Shown piece after piece: positions 15,940 through 24,098 of a stretch of DNA of 48,580 nt. The notes below the pieces were generated by a model. The model saw nothing but the letters and a program-made list of their open reading frames with translations. It searched no databases and was not told the origin of the DNA. The stretch is from Silicimonas sp. (GTDB lineage: Bacteria; Pseudomonadota; Alphaproteobacteria; Rhodobacterales; Rhodobacteraceae), in contig JAJEFO010000079.1 of assembly GCA_022820365.1 (NCBI GenBank), positions 1 through 48,580 of the forward strand, given 5' to 3'. The position numbers and the translations under genes were made by a program. Every line of letters starts with the position of its first letter. Position 1 is the first letter of the stretch.

Positions 15940-16760
15940 AGATGCCCGAATCATGGCTGGCAGAGCACAAGCTCTTCCCGCATCAGGTTGGCTTTACCTG
16001 CCCGCCCTTCGACTACGATGCCGCGCCGTCGGATTTTCTCCGGATGGCCCCGGAAACCGTGGGTGTCCATGGCTGGATGCTCCATGTGCCCGATTACGCC
16101 CATGGTCTCGACCAGCGGAAGGCCAGTTTCGGCATGATGGAGGACTTCTGCCACTGCATGGCGAGGAATGGTGCCGACGTCGCGGCGCAGGTCGGGTCGA
16201 ACTGGGTCCATGCGTCCGGTCTCGGCGTCGATGGCATCCGCGACCATTGCAGCGCACTGTCCGACAGGTTCGGCCTCGCGTTTCACATGGCGGGCTACGC
16301 GATGGTGGAGGCCCTGCGCGACCTCAATGTCGAAAAGGTCGCGTTAAACGCCGCGTATCACTGGCCGGACTGGTGGCAGGGGACGCGGGGTTTCCTGGAG
16401 GAGGCCGGCTTCGACGTGCTCTGGGCCGGCAACTTTCACGACCAGGGCTGGTTCGAGAGTCAGGAAGAGGTAAACGCCTGCCGATGGGTCTTTGATGGCG
16501 ACCTGGCATTCAGGAGCTTCGAGTTTGTCGCCGACCACGCGCCGTCCGCAGACGCGTACCTGATCAATGGCATGTGCAATTTCCGGTCCGGTCCGAACGG
16601 GCTGCCGCAGAGGCCGGCGCATCTGGCGCGAGAACTGGAAGAACGGCTCGGCAAGCCCGTCGTCGGGCACGACGCGGCGCTGTATTGGCGAGTCTTCAAG
16701 ACATTGGGACTTGCCCCGGTAACGCCACAGGGTCAACTGCTGGAGAGTCTGCGTGACTGA
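15936..16760 (+). CDS. Asp/Glu racemase-superfamily protein, arylmalonate decarboxylase/maleate isomerase-like
   Basis: This is a 274-residue cytoplasmic protein with the two-domain racemase fold. The N-terminus contains GFTCPPFDYDAAPSDFLRMA, the middle GADVAAQVGSNWVHASG, the C-terminal half ADAYLINGMCNFRSGP. Members normally use two cysteines, one per domain. Here the first site reads VGSNWVHAS with no cysteine, while the second (GMCNFRS) keeps it. That one-cysteine pattern is known from arylmalonate decarboxylase, so decarboxylation or a one-base reaction is more likely than racemisation. The start is GTG at 15936, overlapping the GFA stop, with GAAGGA nine bases ahead; ATG at 15942 is the alternative. 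The substrate is unknown. Confidence 0.8.
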   Translation: MKMPESWLAEHKLFPHQVGFTCPPFDYDAAPSDFLRMAPETVGVHGWMLHVPDYAHGLDQRKASFGMMEDFCHCMARNGADVAAQVGSNWVHASGLGVDGIRDHCSALSDRFGLAFHMAGYAMVEALRDLNVEKVALNAAYHWPDWWQGTRGFLEEAGFDVLWAGNFHDQGWFESQEEVNACRWVFDGDLAFRSFEFVADHAPSADAYLINGMCNFRSGPNGLPQRPAHLARELEERLGKPVVGHDAALYWRVFKTLGLAPVTPQGQLLESLRD

Positions 16761-16867
16761 ACGTGCCGACACAGGCATTGCACAGGTGATGACGGTTGAC
16801 GGCGCTTCGGCGGAAGGTGAGCACGGCTCGGTCCGCTGGATGCCTCGGTGCATGGAGCGTGACCCCG

Positions 16868-17608
16868 ATGCATGAGATCCTCGCCCTCTGGGCCGTGCCG
16901 CGATCCACGTCGACCGCCTTTGAGTGGATGATGCGTCAGCGCGGAGACTTTGACTGTCTCCATGAACCCTTCGGCGAGGCCTGGTACCAGGGCGAGGCCC
17001 CGCTCTGGCATCGTTTCGAGCCGGGCGCGAAGACCACCCCTGGTCTGACGCTTGAGAGTGCTTGGGAGGACATTCGAGCCCGTGCCGAGAAGGGTCCCGT
17101 CTTTCTCAAGGACTTTCCGCATTACATCAGTCACATGTGGAATCCGGAGTTTTTGTCCTGCTTCACGCACGCTTTTCTCATTCGCGATCCCGCGAAGACC
17201 ATTACGTCGCTCCATGACAAATGGCCTGACGTCCACGAAGGAGAAGTCGGCTTCCCCGAATTGCGGGCGCTCTACGATCTGGTGAGCGCGCTTGAGGGCA
17301 GGACGCCCCCGGTCATTGACAGCGACGACCTTCTGGAACGTCCGGAGGAAATGATCGAGGCGTTTTGCGAAGCGGTGGGGATTCCCTTCATTCCGGATGC
17401 GCTTTCCTGGGAGGCAGGCGGTGACCCGTCGGCGCACAGTTGGTGGGACGGCGGTTCGTTCCACGCCAATCTCGCGAACTCGACGGGACTGGCCCCCCAA
17501 CGGCGGAACTACGTGGACTTGAAGGACACGCCGCTGCGTGTCCAGCAGATCCATCGCCGGATGAAGCCGCACTACGACTGGCTTCACGCCCACCGACTGA
17601 CGCCGTGA
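16868..17608 (+). CDS. Sulfotransferase-like protein
   Basis: This 246-residue protein begins MHEILALWAVPRSTSTAFEW. The PRSTSTAF loop matches the 5'-phosphosulfate-binding loop of PAPS-dependent sulfotransferases. A second region, HAFLIRDPAKTITSLHDKWP, matches the 3'-phosphate-binding region (xRDPxxxxxS). It has no signal peptide or membrane segment. The start is ATG 16868 with GGAG about ten bases upstream; a longer in-frame start at 16796 is less likely. Bacterial members act on small alcohols or amines, or may be mis-named nucleotide-binding proteins. It follows the decarboxylase-like gene by 107 bases. Its role in a catabolic set is unclear. Confidence 0.8.
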   Translation: MHEILALWAVPRSTSTAFEWMMRQRGDFDCLHEPFGEAWYQGEAPLWHRFEPGAKTTPGLTLESAWEDIRARAEKGPVFLKDFPHYISHMWNPEFLSCFTHAFLIRDPAKTITSLHDKWPDVHEGEVGFPELRALYDLVSALEGRTPPVIDSDDLLERPEEMIEAFCEAVGIPFIPDALSWEAGGDPSAHSWWDGGSFHANLANSTGLAPQRRNYVDLKDTPLRVQQIHRRMKPHYDWLHAHRLTP

Positions 17609-17667
17609 CGAGGAAGGCATCATGGCGATGCCATGAAACGTCACGATCCAGGTGAGGTGTTGAGATT

Positions 17668-17740
17668 CGTTCGCGGATTCACGGGTCGTTCCAGGCGTTG
17701 CGATTGCTGGAACGGCCGTGCAAGACTGAGATTGCGAACG
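17668..17740. repeat. Nested inverted repeats between the sulfotransferase and CMD genes
   Basis: The outer arms CGTTCGC (17668-17674) and GCGAACG (17734-17740) enclose inner arms CGTTCCAG (17687-17694) and CTGGAACG (17707-17714). All pairs are exact. The transcript could fold into a two-tier hairpin. The surrounding 230 bases hold no gene I can support. Confidence 0.4.
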
Positions 17741-17839
17741 GGTTTCAGTACGGGAAGCCGAAGGCCGGGCAACGGGACGCGGGCGGAGAAATGTCCGGGT
17801 CGAGGGGGTTCATGAAGATCACCAGATGGGGAGGTCAGG

Positions 17840-18244
17840 ATGGGAGTTTTTGACGAGGAACTGTTCGAGGTCGGGTTGTCACGGAGAAAGGCGACGCTCG
17901 GTTCGGAATACGTAGAGAAGAACCTTGCGGCGGCCGACGATTTCTCCCGCCCGTTCCAGGAGGCGATGACCGCATGGTGCTGGGGATTCGGCTGGGGCGA
18001 CGACGCGATCGATGCCAAGACCCGCAGCATGATGAACCTGTCGATGATCGGTGCACTGGGAAAGATGCACGAGTGGGAAATTCACTGTCGAGGCGCATTG
18101 AACAACGGCGTGTCGGCAGAAGAAATCCGCGCGATCATTCATGTCGTCGGCATCTATTGCGGCGTGCCGCAAGCGCTTGACTGCTTTCGCGTTGCGCGCA
18201 GGGTGTTGCAGGAAGCGGGGCAGATTCCGGACAGTGAGCCTTGA
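17840..18244 (+). CDS. Carboxymuconolactone decarboxylase (CMD) family protein
   Basis: This 134-residue all-helical protein of the AhpD/CMD fold reads EIHCRGALNNGVSAEEIRAI and IIHVVGIYCGVPQALDCFRV, the hallmark of the 4-carboxymuconolactone decarboxylase branch. The single-domain length fits. The start is ATG 17840, with GGGGAGG well placed ahead of it. Members are either ring-cleavage lactone decarboxylases or thiol-based antioxidant proteins; here the CxxC pair of AhpD is not seen. It is likely the last gene of the plus-strand Rieske set, though separated from the sulfotransferase-like gene by 231 bases. Confidence 0.88.
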   Translation: MGVFDEELFEVGLSRRKATLGSEYVEKNLAAADDFSRPFQEAMTAWCWGFGWGDDAIDAKTRSMMNLSMIGALGKMHEWEIHCRGALNNGVSAEEIRAIIHVVGIYCGVPQALDCFRVARRVLQEAGQIPDSEP

Positions 18245-18610
18245 ACTCTAGAATTCGACACCCTTTCGGGCCGCGGGCAGGAGTTCATTTCTGTGAGGTT
18301 TTCAACATAAGGATTTGAAATAATTTATCTTTCTCAAATACGTCGTATGCTTGGAGTTCTGGTGAGTCGACTAGCTCCCACGCCGTACATCATGCATGCG
18401 GCGCATGGGCTCTCTTGCATCCTGACTTTCGTGCGCCACATCAGGCGCTTCAGCGATTTGCTCGTCAGGACAGGTCCGGCATTGATCGAAATCAGGCGCA
18501 AGAACTCGGACTCGGCTGCGGCCAGAAGCAGTGGCCGAACTTGCGCGCCCTTGTGACTACGACTCCCTGAACCTGCTGTTTCGGGTTCGATCCGTCCGAC
18601 CGGGTGTTCG
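18245..18610. other. Convergent intergenic stretch
   Basis: No supported gene. Bases about 18290-18345 are clearly richer in A and T than the neighbourhood. A minus-strand open stretch (about 18400-18560) faintly resembles an OmpR-type winged helix (SEFLRLISINAGPVLTSKSL), but is far too degraded to call. Confidence 0.4.
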
Positions 18611-19288
18611 CTACCCGTACGCTCCTGCCTTCGATGTACGCAGGCCAGCGGAAACAAGCGCTTCGGCAAGCGCCACAGCACAACTCACTCCGTCAATGAT
18701 CGGAAGTCCGAATTCGCTCGACAATTGCTCCACGAGGTCCGTCATGCCGGCACATCCGAGAATGATCGCATCAGACTTGTCTTCCTTGATGGCGACCTCG
18801 ACGACGCGGCGAATCGAGTGCATGGTTTCAGCGGTCATGTCCTCGAGTTCTAGCACCGGAATGTCGGCCGCACGCACGCTGGCACAGCGCGATGCAAGCC
18901 CGTATCTTTGCAGGTTGGATTCCAGCACCGGCACGGAACGGGAAAGTGTCGTGACAACGGTGAACTTGTTGCTGAGCATGCTGGCCACCGAGTAGGCGGA
19001 CTGACCGATGCCCAACACCGGCGCATCCACCATGCACCTGGCTGCATCCAGCCCGGTGTCATCAAAACAGGCGATCACGACACCATCCACGTGATTCTGG
19101 AGTTCAACCTGCTGCAGGAGTCCGGAAAGACAGATGGCGCCGTCGTAGAATCCCTGAATGCTTGGGGGACCGGATGAGGAACCGACGGCAACGATCCTGG
19201 TGCCAGGTCGTGCAACACGCTTCGCGGCACGGTCGATTCTCTCGGTCATGGCGGCAGTGCTGTTGGGATTCACGACTAGGAGTTCCAT
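18611..19288 (-). CDS. Aspartate/glutamate/hydantoin racemase family protein
   Basis: This 225-residue protein starts MELLVVNPNSTAAMTERI, the usual hydantoin racemase beginning. The two catalytic cysteines are visible in VIACFDDTGLDAAR and IILGCAGMTDL, so, unlike the protein at 15936-16760, it has the complete two-cysteine site. It would invert the stereocentre of an amino acid or hydantoin, or isomerise a related carboxylate. The gene begins eight bases after the livF stop and is the last of a six-gene minus-strand operon with a Liv-type transporter. This suggests that the transported compound is also its substrate. Confidence 0.87.
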   Translation of the reverse strand: MELLVVNPNSTAAMTERIDRAAKRVARPGTRIVAVGSSSGPPSIQGFYDGAICLSGLLQQVELQNHVDGVVIACFDDTGLDAARCMVDAPVLGIGQSAYSVASMLSNKFTVVTTLSRSVPVLESNLQRYGLASRCASVRAADIPVLELEDMTAETMHSIRRVVEVAIKEDKSDAIILGCAGMTDLVEQLSSEFGLPIIDGVSCAVALAEALVSAGLRTSKAGAYG

Positions 19289-19296
19289 GGTTTCGC

Positions 19297-20022
19297 CTAC
19301 ACTGCTCCGCCTAGGTATGCCGCCTTTATGCGGCTGTCATTCAGCAATTCGCGCGATTCGCCCGATATCACGACGTTTCCCGTTGTGATCGCATATGCGC
19401 GATGAGATATGCTCAGCGCCATGCGTGAATTCTGTTCGACCAAGAGAACAGAAACGCCGTCTTCCCGATTGATTCTCACGATTGACCGCGCGATGTCCTG
19501 AACGAGCTTTGGCGCAATTCCGAGCGATGGTTCGTCTAGCAGCAGGAGTTGCGGACGGGCCATCAACGCCCGGCCGATTACAAGCATCTGCTGTTCGCCA
19601 CCGGACAACGTCCCCGCGGTCTGGCGCAGACGTTCCTTCAGGCGTGGAAAGCGCTCGAGAACGCTCTCGAGCGATCGTCTGTTTTCTTCCCTGTCCGTCC
19701 GTGTGAAAGCGCCCATCATTAGATTGTCTTTGACCGACATATAGGGAAACACGCGCCGGCCTTCCGGCACCATCGCAATGCCCTTGCTGACGATGCTGGC
19801 AGTATCGCTGCCGTCGATGCGCTCGCCTTTGAAGCTGATCGAGCCGCTCTTGATCCTGGAGAGTCCTGTAATCGCGCGCAGTATGGATGACTTTCCGGCC
19901 CCGTTGGCCCCGATGAGGGCAACTGTCTCGCCTTCCGTCAACTCAAGCGTCACGCCCCGCAACGCATAGACGCGATCATAGTAGAGTTCGACATCCTGAA
20001 ATTCTAGAATCCTGGCTGTCAT
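19297..20022 (-). CDS. livF: Branched-chain amino acid-type ABC transporter ATPase (LivF-like)
   Basis: This is a 241-residue ABC ATPase. The Walker A motif is GANGAGKSS, the signature is LSGGEQQM, and the Walker B region is LLLLDEPSLGIAPKL, typical of LivF. It energises a permease of the hydrophobic amino acid (HAAT) family at the inner face of the membrane. It starts three bases after the livG stop. The operon order, on the minus strand, is binding protein, LivH, LivM, LivG, LivF, racemase. The gene symbol denotes the family position and not the true substrate, which is unlikely to be leucine given the catabolic neighbours. Confidence 0.92.
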   Translation of the reverse strand: MTARILEFQDVELYYDRVYALRGVTLELTEGETVALIGANGAGKSSILRAITGLSRIKSGSISFKGERIDGSDTASIVSKGIAMVPEGRRVFPYMSVKDNLMMGAFTRTDREENRRSLESVLERFPRLKERLRQTAGTLSGGEQQMLVIGRALMARPQLLLLDEPSLGIAPKLVQDIARSIVRINREDGVSVLLVEQNSRMALSISHRAYAITTGNVVISGESRELLNDSRIKAAYLGGAV

Positions 20023-20025
20023 GGT

Positions 20026-20811
20026 TCAGAACCCGATTTCGTCGTCGCTGCTGCCGAGGTAAGCCTCGATGACCTTCTCGTCATTCTGTATTTGGGCAGG
20101 CGTGCCTTCGGCGATCTTTTCGCCAAAGTTCAACACGACGATCCGGTCGGAGATCGACATGACCGCAGCCATATCGTGTTCAACGAGCAAAACTGTCACG
20201 CCCCGGTCCCGGACGGACTTCACGAGCGTGACCATGTGCTTCGTCTCGTCAAGGTTCATGCCCGCGAATGGTTCGTCGAGCAACAGGACGACCGGGTCGG
20301 TGGAAAGCCCGATCGCGATGCCAAGAGCCCGTAGATGACCTTGGGGCAGATTGCCGGCTCGTTCGTAGGCAATGTCGGACATTCCCAGAAAGGACAGCAC
20401 TTCGTCGGCCCTCCGGCCAAAGCTGTCCTCGTCAAGACGCGCGGCGCGGGTGGAGAAGAAGTATCCCGCCAACGACGCCGATGATCGGAGATGCTGGGCA
20501 ACGATTACGCTCTCCCTGACCGTCATGTCTTTGAAAATGCTGGTTTCCTGAAACGTTCGCACTACACCCTTCCGCGCCACGGCATGGGGCTTCAGGTCGG
20601 ATATCCTTTCGCCGCGAAACAGCACCTCGCCGGATGTCGTCCGCAGGAACGACGTGATCAGCTTGAAGAGCGTGGACTTGCCGGCACCATTGGGTCCGAT
20701 AACGGAAACGATCTCGTCTTCCCGAACATCGAAGGACACGGCGTTGGTGGCCGTCAACCCTCCGAACTTGCGCGTCAGTTCGCGGACCTGAAGGAGCGGG
20801 GTCATTTCCAC
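20026..20811 (-). CDS. livG: Branched-chain amino acid-type ABC transporter ATPase (LivG-like)
   Basis: This is a 261-residue ABC ATPase. Walker A is GPNGAGKSTLF and Walker B is VVLLLDEPFAGMNLDET, the latter typical of LivG. The signature region reads LPQGHLRALGIAIGLS and departs from the common LSYGQQR form, with H where Q is usual. The start at 20811 overlaps the livM stop by ten bases, so the two are translationally coupled. It pairs with the LivF-like protein as a heterodimer under the LivHM permease. Confidence 0.92.
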   Translation of the reverse strand: MEMTPLLQVRELTRKFGGLTATNAVSFDVREDEIVSVIGPNGAGKSTLFKLITSFLRTTSGEVLFRGERISDLKPHAVARKGVVRTFQETSIFKDMTVRESVIVAQHLRSSASLAGYFFSTRAARLDEDSFGRRADEVLSFLGMSDIAYERAGNLPQGHLRALGIAIGLSTDPVVLLLDEPFAGMNLDETKHMVTLVKSVRDRGVTVLLVEHDMAAVMSISDRIVVLNFGEKIAEGTPAQIQNDEKVIEAYLGSSDDEIGF

Positions 20812-21800
20812 AGCCCTCGGATTCGACCGAATCGTATGCTGAGAAGGCCGTTCGGAAGAACAAGGATAAGCAGGATCAATGTGCCCGCGTACACCAGCAA
20901 CTGGTACTTCCCTAGCTCGAACAGCAGGTCCCAGCCGAAATAGAGCACAAGAGTCCCGAGCATCGGTCCGAAGACGTAGCCAAGGCCGCCCAGAAAGCAG
21001 TTCAGCATGAAGTCAATCGAGTCCTTGACCACGAAACTCGATGGATAGACCGACTGCGCGATCGCTCCGAACATGGCCCCACCCAGACCGCCAAAGAACG
21101 AGGAAATCGCGAAGACGATCACGCGCAGGTAGGCAATGTTGACGCCGACGGACGAAGCAAGTTCCTCGTTCTGCTGCATTGACCGGCAGAGCTGCCCGAG
21201 GCGCGAATGCACTATCCGATACATCGACGCAAAGCAGACAACCATCAGAACGCAGGCAGTGTAGTAGAACGCCAGCTTGGGGTTCTCGATCGTGGAAAAG
21301 TCCGGAATTATCGTGATGCCGAACAATGACAGCTCACCCGGCAACGGGATGGACACGATCCCCTTTGCGCCATTGGTGATCGGAAGTGCGAGTGCAGAGA
21401 GGCGGACAACCTCGGTCAGCACCAGCGTGATCATCGCGAAATACACACCGCGCAAACGCAGTATCGGGAGACCGATCACGACTGCGACCAAGCCCGCAAA
21501 GAGACCGGCTGCAGGAAGGGAGACCCAGAAGGAAACACCCGCCTTGGTGACGAGGATGGCCGACACGTAAGCGCCGATCAGCGCGAAGGCACCCTGACCG
21601 ATATTGATCCGGCCGATATAGAACGTGAGCCAGACACCGGCGCTCGCGACGGACAGCAATGCCACGGATGTCAGCGTGAAATAGAAATTCCAGCGCCCGG
21701 TCACGGAAATCAGGAAGGGAACGAGCAGGAAGACCGCAATGAGAAACGCTGCGAACCCTAGGATCAGCGGCAACCGGGGTGTGTCTGCGCGGCTCAACAT
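20802..21800 (-). CDS. livM: Branched-chain amino acid-type ABC transporter permease (LivM-like)
   Basis: This is a 332-residue inner membrane protein with about eight to ten hydrophobic segments. The stretch GRINIGQGAFALIGAYVSA and a conserved LRLRGVYFAMITL region are typical of LivM permeases. It follows livH by one base and overlaps livG. With LivH it forms the channel through which the bound ligand is delivered. The N-terminus has a positively charged start (MLSRADTPRLPL) and no cleavable signal. Confidence 0.92.
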   Translation of the reverse strand: MLSRADTPRLPLILGFAAFLIAVFLLVPFLISVTGRWNFYFTLTSVALLSVASAGVWLTFYIGRINIGQGAFALIGAYVSAILVTKAGVSFWVSLPAAGLFAGLVAVVIGLPILRLRGVYFAMITLVLTEVVRLSALALPITNGAKGIVSIPLPGELSLFGITIIPDFSTIENPKLAFYYTACVLMVVCFASMYRIVHSRLGQLCRSMQQNEELASSVGVNIAYLRVIVFAISSFFGGLGGAMFGAIAQSVYPSSFVVKDSIDFMLNCFLGGLGYVFGPMLGTLVLYFGWDLLFELGKYQLLVYAGTLILLILVLPNGLLSIRFGRIRGLWK

Positions 21801-21801
21801 G

Positions 21802-22653
21802 CTATCCCCACGGCTTTCCCATGAGGCCTTGCGGGCGAATGGCCAGAAAGATCATGAGAGCCACGAATATCGCAAGATAGGTGATGTCGCCGTACTGGGA
21901 GAGCACGGCAAGTCCGACGGCCTCGAGCATGCCGAGAATGAAGCCGCCGAGTATGGCGCCCGAGATCACTCCCGCGCCGCCGATCATCACCATCATGAAC
22001 GCCTTGATCGATGTGGGACCGCCCATGCCGAGATTGACACCGGTGATCGTGACGAGCAGGCCGCCCACAAGGCCTGCCAGCATGGCACCGAGGGCGAACC
22101 CGATCATGGAGTACCGGTTCACGCTGACACCCATCAATTCGGCTGCGACCCGGTCCTGCGCGATGGCTCTGAGCGCGCGGCCGGTCCTGGTGAACTGCAT
22201 GAAGGTAATGAATGCGACGATGGACAGGATGGCGAGAAAGCAGATCAGTACTCGGTCGTAGGGAATGATGATCCGGAAGTCCCAGTTGAAGACGCCGTCG
22301 ACGATCTTCGGGACCCCGCGCTGCTTCTCTCCGAACACCAGCAGGAAGGCGATTCCGGCAGCGAGCAGCATGGTGCTCTCTTCTCTTGCCGAGCGCCGGA
22401 TCACGGGACCAAACAGGAATTTCTCTATAAGGGCCCCCAGCACCGCAAGCGTAACGCAGGACATCAGGAGAGCGAGCACGAAGGGCAATTCGAACTGGCC
22501 GTAGAACGTGTAGGTCACGAACCCCCCGATGACGTACATCTGGCCATGGGCGAAATTCAGCACGTTCATGAGGGCGAAAATCAACGTCAGCCCAAGCGCG
22601 ATCATGGCATATTGCGAGCCCAGATAGACGCCGTTTACGATGACTTGTTCCAT
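21802..22653 (-). CDS. livH: Branched-chain amino acid-type ABC transporter permease (LivH-like)
   Basis: This is a 283-residue inner membrane permease. The N-terminal segment NGVYLGSQYAMIALGLTLIF and the ALMNVLNFAHGQMYVIGG motif are hallmarks of LivH. Towards the C-terminus GGAGVISGAILGGFILGMLE is the usual permease coupling region. It is separated from the binding-protein gene by 74 bases that contain a very strong hairpin, which may lower its expression relative to the binding protein. Confidence 0.92.
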   Translation of the reverse strand: MEQVIVNGVYLGSQYAMIALGLTLIFALMNVLNFAHGQMYVIGGFVTYTFYGQFELPFVLALLMSCVTLAVLGALIEKFLFGPVIRRSAREESTMLLAAGIAFLLVFGEKQRGVPKIVDGVFNWDFRIIIPYDRVLICFLAILSIVAFITFMQFTRTGRALRAIAQDRVAAELMGVSVNRYSMIGFALGAMLAGLVGGLLVTITGVNLGMGGPTSIKAFMMVMIGGAGVISGAILGGFILGMLEAVGLAVLSQYGDITYLAIFVALMIFLAIRPQGLMGKPWG

Positions 22654-22675
22654 GAGAGCATCCTACGCCGCAGAT

Positions 22676-22703
22676 GCACCGGACCGGGGTTCCGGTCCGG
22701 TGC
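22676..22703 (-). promoter_or_regulatory. Perfect 12-bp hairpin between binding-protein and permease genes
   Basis: GCACCGGACCGG and CCGGTCCGGTGC flank a four-base loop. It lies in the gap between the livK-like stop and the livH start. No T run follows it, so it is more likely an RNA processing or stability element (protecting the binding-protein message) than a full terminator. Such intercistronic hairpins are common after highly expressed binding-protein genes. Confidence 0.75.
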
Positions 22704-22727
22704 AAAATTCACGAAGCGGCTGTTTGA

Positions 22728-23915
22728 TCAGTCGACTTCGGCTACAAAGAGCGTTTCGAACTCCCCGTCCTGAAAGACGTTCACGACCAGCGGCACCGCA
22801 ATCTGGCGGCGCTGCCCGAACGAGGACACGCCCACGTACCGCATTTTGGCGTCGCCCTTCATGTAGGGGTTCGGTGCCTCAAACGCATCGATCGTCTGCT
22901 TGAAGACTTCAACGTCGTCTATGGCCGCCGGATTCGCCGCCAGCGTCGCCAGGATGTATTCAAGCGCATACACCTTGGTATTCGACTCGTCGTTGTATTC
23001 GCCGAACATCTCTGTGTATCTCGCCACGAATTCGTTCATGTCGTCGGATGCGATTTCCGGCGTGGATGCACCGCCAACGGATATGAACCCGTTCGCCAAA
23101 TCGCCCGCGCTCTCGCGCAGCACCTGTGCGTCTTGGGCGGTTTCCGTCGATATCAGCCCCTGGAAACCCAGTTCACGCGCCGACCGGATCAGTTGCGGGG
23201 CATTTGCCGGTGTCACGCCTGACAGCACAAGCAGATCGGGCTTCGTGCGAATCACTGGAGTAAGGACCGGCGTGAAATCGGTGGTGTCCACTTGGTAGGT
23301 GACGTTGGCGGAGACCACTTCAAGCCCCAGCGCTTCTGCCGCTGCGCGACCGCTGTCGCGTTGGCTGAGCGGGTCGGATTCGTTGGCGGCGATGAAGGCA
23401 ACCGTCCCGACGCCCCTTTCCTCCATCAGGTACTTGTAGATGGCTGGACCGGACTGGTAGTTGGCGACCATCCCCAGAACGGCGTTCGACGCCGGGGCCG
23501 TGTAGAGCGCCTTCGGAAATGCGTACGGGAAGTAGATGATCCCGTTCGCCTCTGCCACTGGGCGCACAGCGGCTGCACCGTCGTCAACGTTCGGACCCAC
23601 CACGTAGTGTATCCCCTCCTGAGCCATCTTTTCCATTCCCGCAATGGCCCGTTTCGGATCCTTTTGGTCATCGAACGAGACGATCTCGATGTCATAGGTG
23701 ACATCTCCGATCTTGTATCCGCCGATTTCGTTGATCCATGCCGCGCGGGTTTCCATTGATCGCTGGTTTGATATTCCCCATGCAGCGGCCGGCCCGCTTG
23801 TGACTCCGACAAATCCGATCTTGAGGACCGGGTTCTGGGCCAGGGCAGCCGTTCCCTGCGTTACGGAAAGCGCAAGCGCTGCCGTCAGCGTCATGAGCAT
23901 GTTTCTGCGTTTCAT
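22728..23915 (-). CDS. Branched-chain amino acid-type periplasmic binding protein
   Basis: This is a 395-residue precursor. The start is ATG 23915 (MKRRNMLMTLTAALALSVTQ), preceded by AGGAGGGAGAA. The signal peptide ends around ALAQ, and the mature protein begins NPVLKIGFVGVTSGPAAAWG, the usual Peripla_BP_6 opening. GPNVDDGAAAVRPVAEANGI and ALEYILATLAANP are further family-like segments. It binds the ligand in the periplasm and passes it to LivHM. A frame starting further upstream at 24032 is rejected because the signal peptide and ribosome binding site fit 23915. The ligand is unknown; the co-transcribed racemase suggests an amino acid or hydantoin-like compound. Confidence 0.92.
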   Translation of the reverse strand: MKRRNMLMTLTAALALSVTQGTAALAQNPVLKIGFVGVTSGPAAAWGISNQRSMETRAAWINEIGGYKIGDVTYDIEIVSFDDQKDPKRAIAGMEKMAQEGIHYVVGPNVDDGAAAVRPVAEANGIIYFPYAFPKALYTAPASNAVLGMVANYQSGPAIYKYLMEERGVGTVAFIAANESDPLSQRDSGRAAAEALGLEVVSANVTYQVDTTDFTPVLTPVIRTKPDLLVLSGVTPANAPQLIRSARELGFQGLISTETAQDAQVLRESAGDLANGFISVGGASTPEIASDDMNEFVARYTEMFGEYNDESNTKVYALEYILATLAANPAAIDDVEVFKQTIDAFEAPNPYMKGDAKMRYVGVSSFGQRRQIAVPLVVNVFQDGEFETLFVAEVD

Positions 23916-24022
23916 TTCTCCCTCCTGGGTAATTTCTGTGCGTTGTCGCTCTGTGGGTCGTGAGACCCGTTCTTGCCCGTGTTTCGAATCCGCCTGCCAA
24001 ACTTCAACATGAACATGAAAAG

Positions 24023-24065
24023 TTGTCAACAATATTGATCTAAGATGTTAACGTCACAATTGACA
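24023..24065. promoter_or_regulatory. Putative GntR operator and promoter elements
   Basis: TTGTCAACAA (24023-24032) has TTGT/ACAA arms, the kind of site bound by GntR/FCD regulators. The minus strand of the same spot gives TTGACA, a possible -35 box for the liv operon. TTGACA at 24060-24065 is a possible -35 box for the regulator gene, though no good -10 is seen. The location between the divergent regulator and transporter genes supports an operator. Confidence 0.45.
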
Positions 24066-24098
24066 AAAGACGGTTGAATGGTTTGAATTGTCTCGGCG

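Noticed and set aside
15608-16495. Long alternative-frame open stretch over the GFA and decarboxylase-like genes
   Set aside because: It is arginine-rich shadow sequence of the real genes with no motif of its own.
18334-18681. Minus-strand open stretch resembling an OmpR-type winged helix
   Set aside because: It overlaps the racemase gene end, has no start signal, and the likeness is limited to about 20 residues with no clear rest of the domain.
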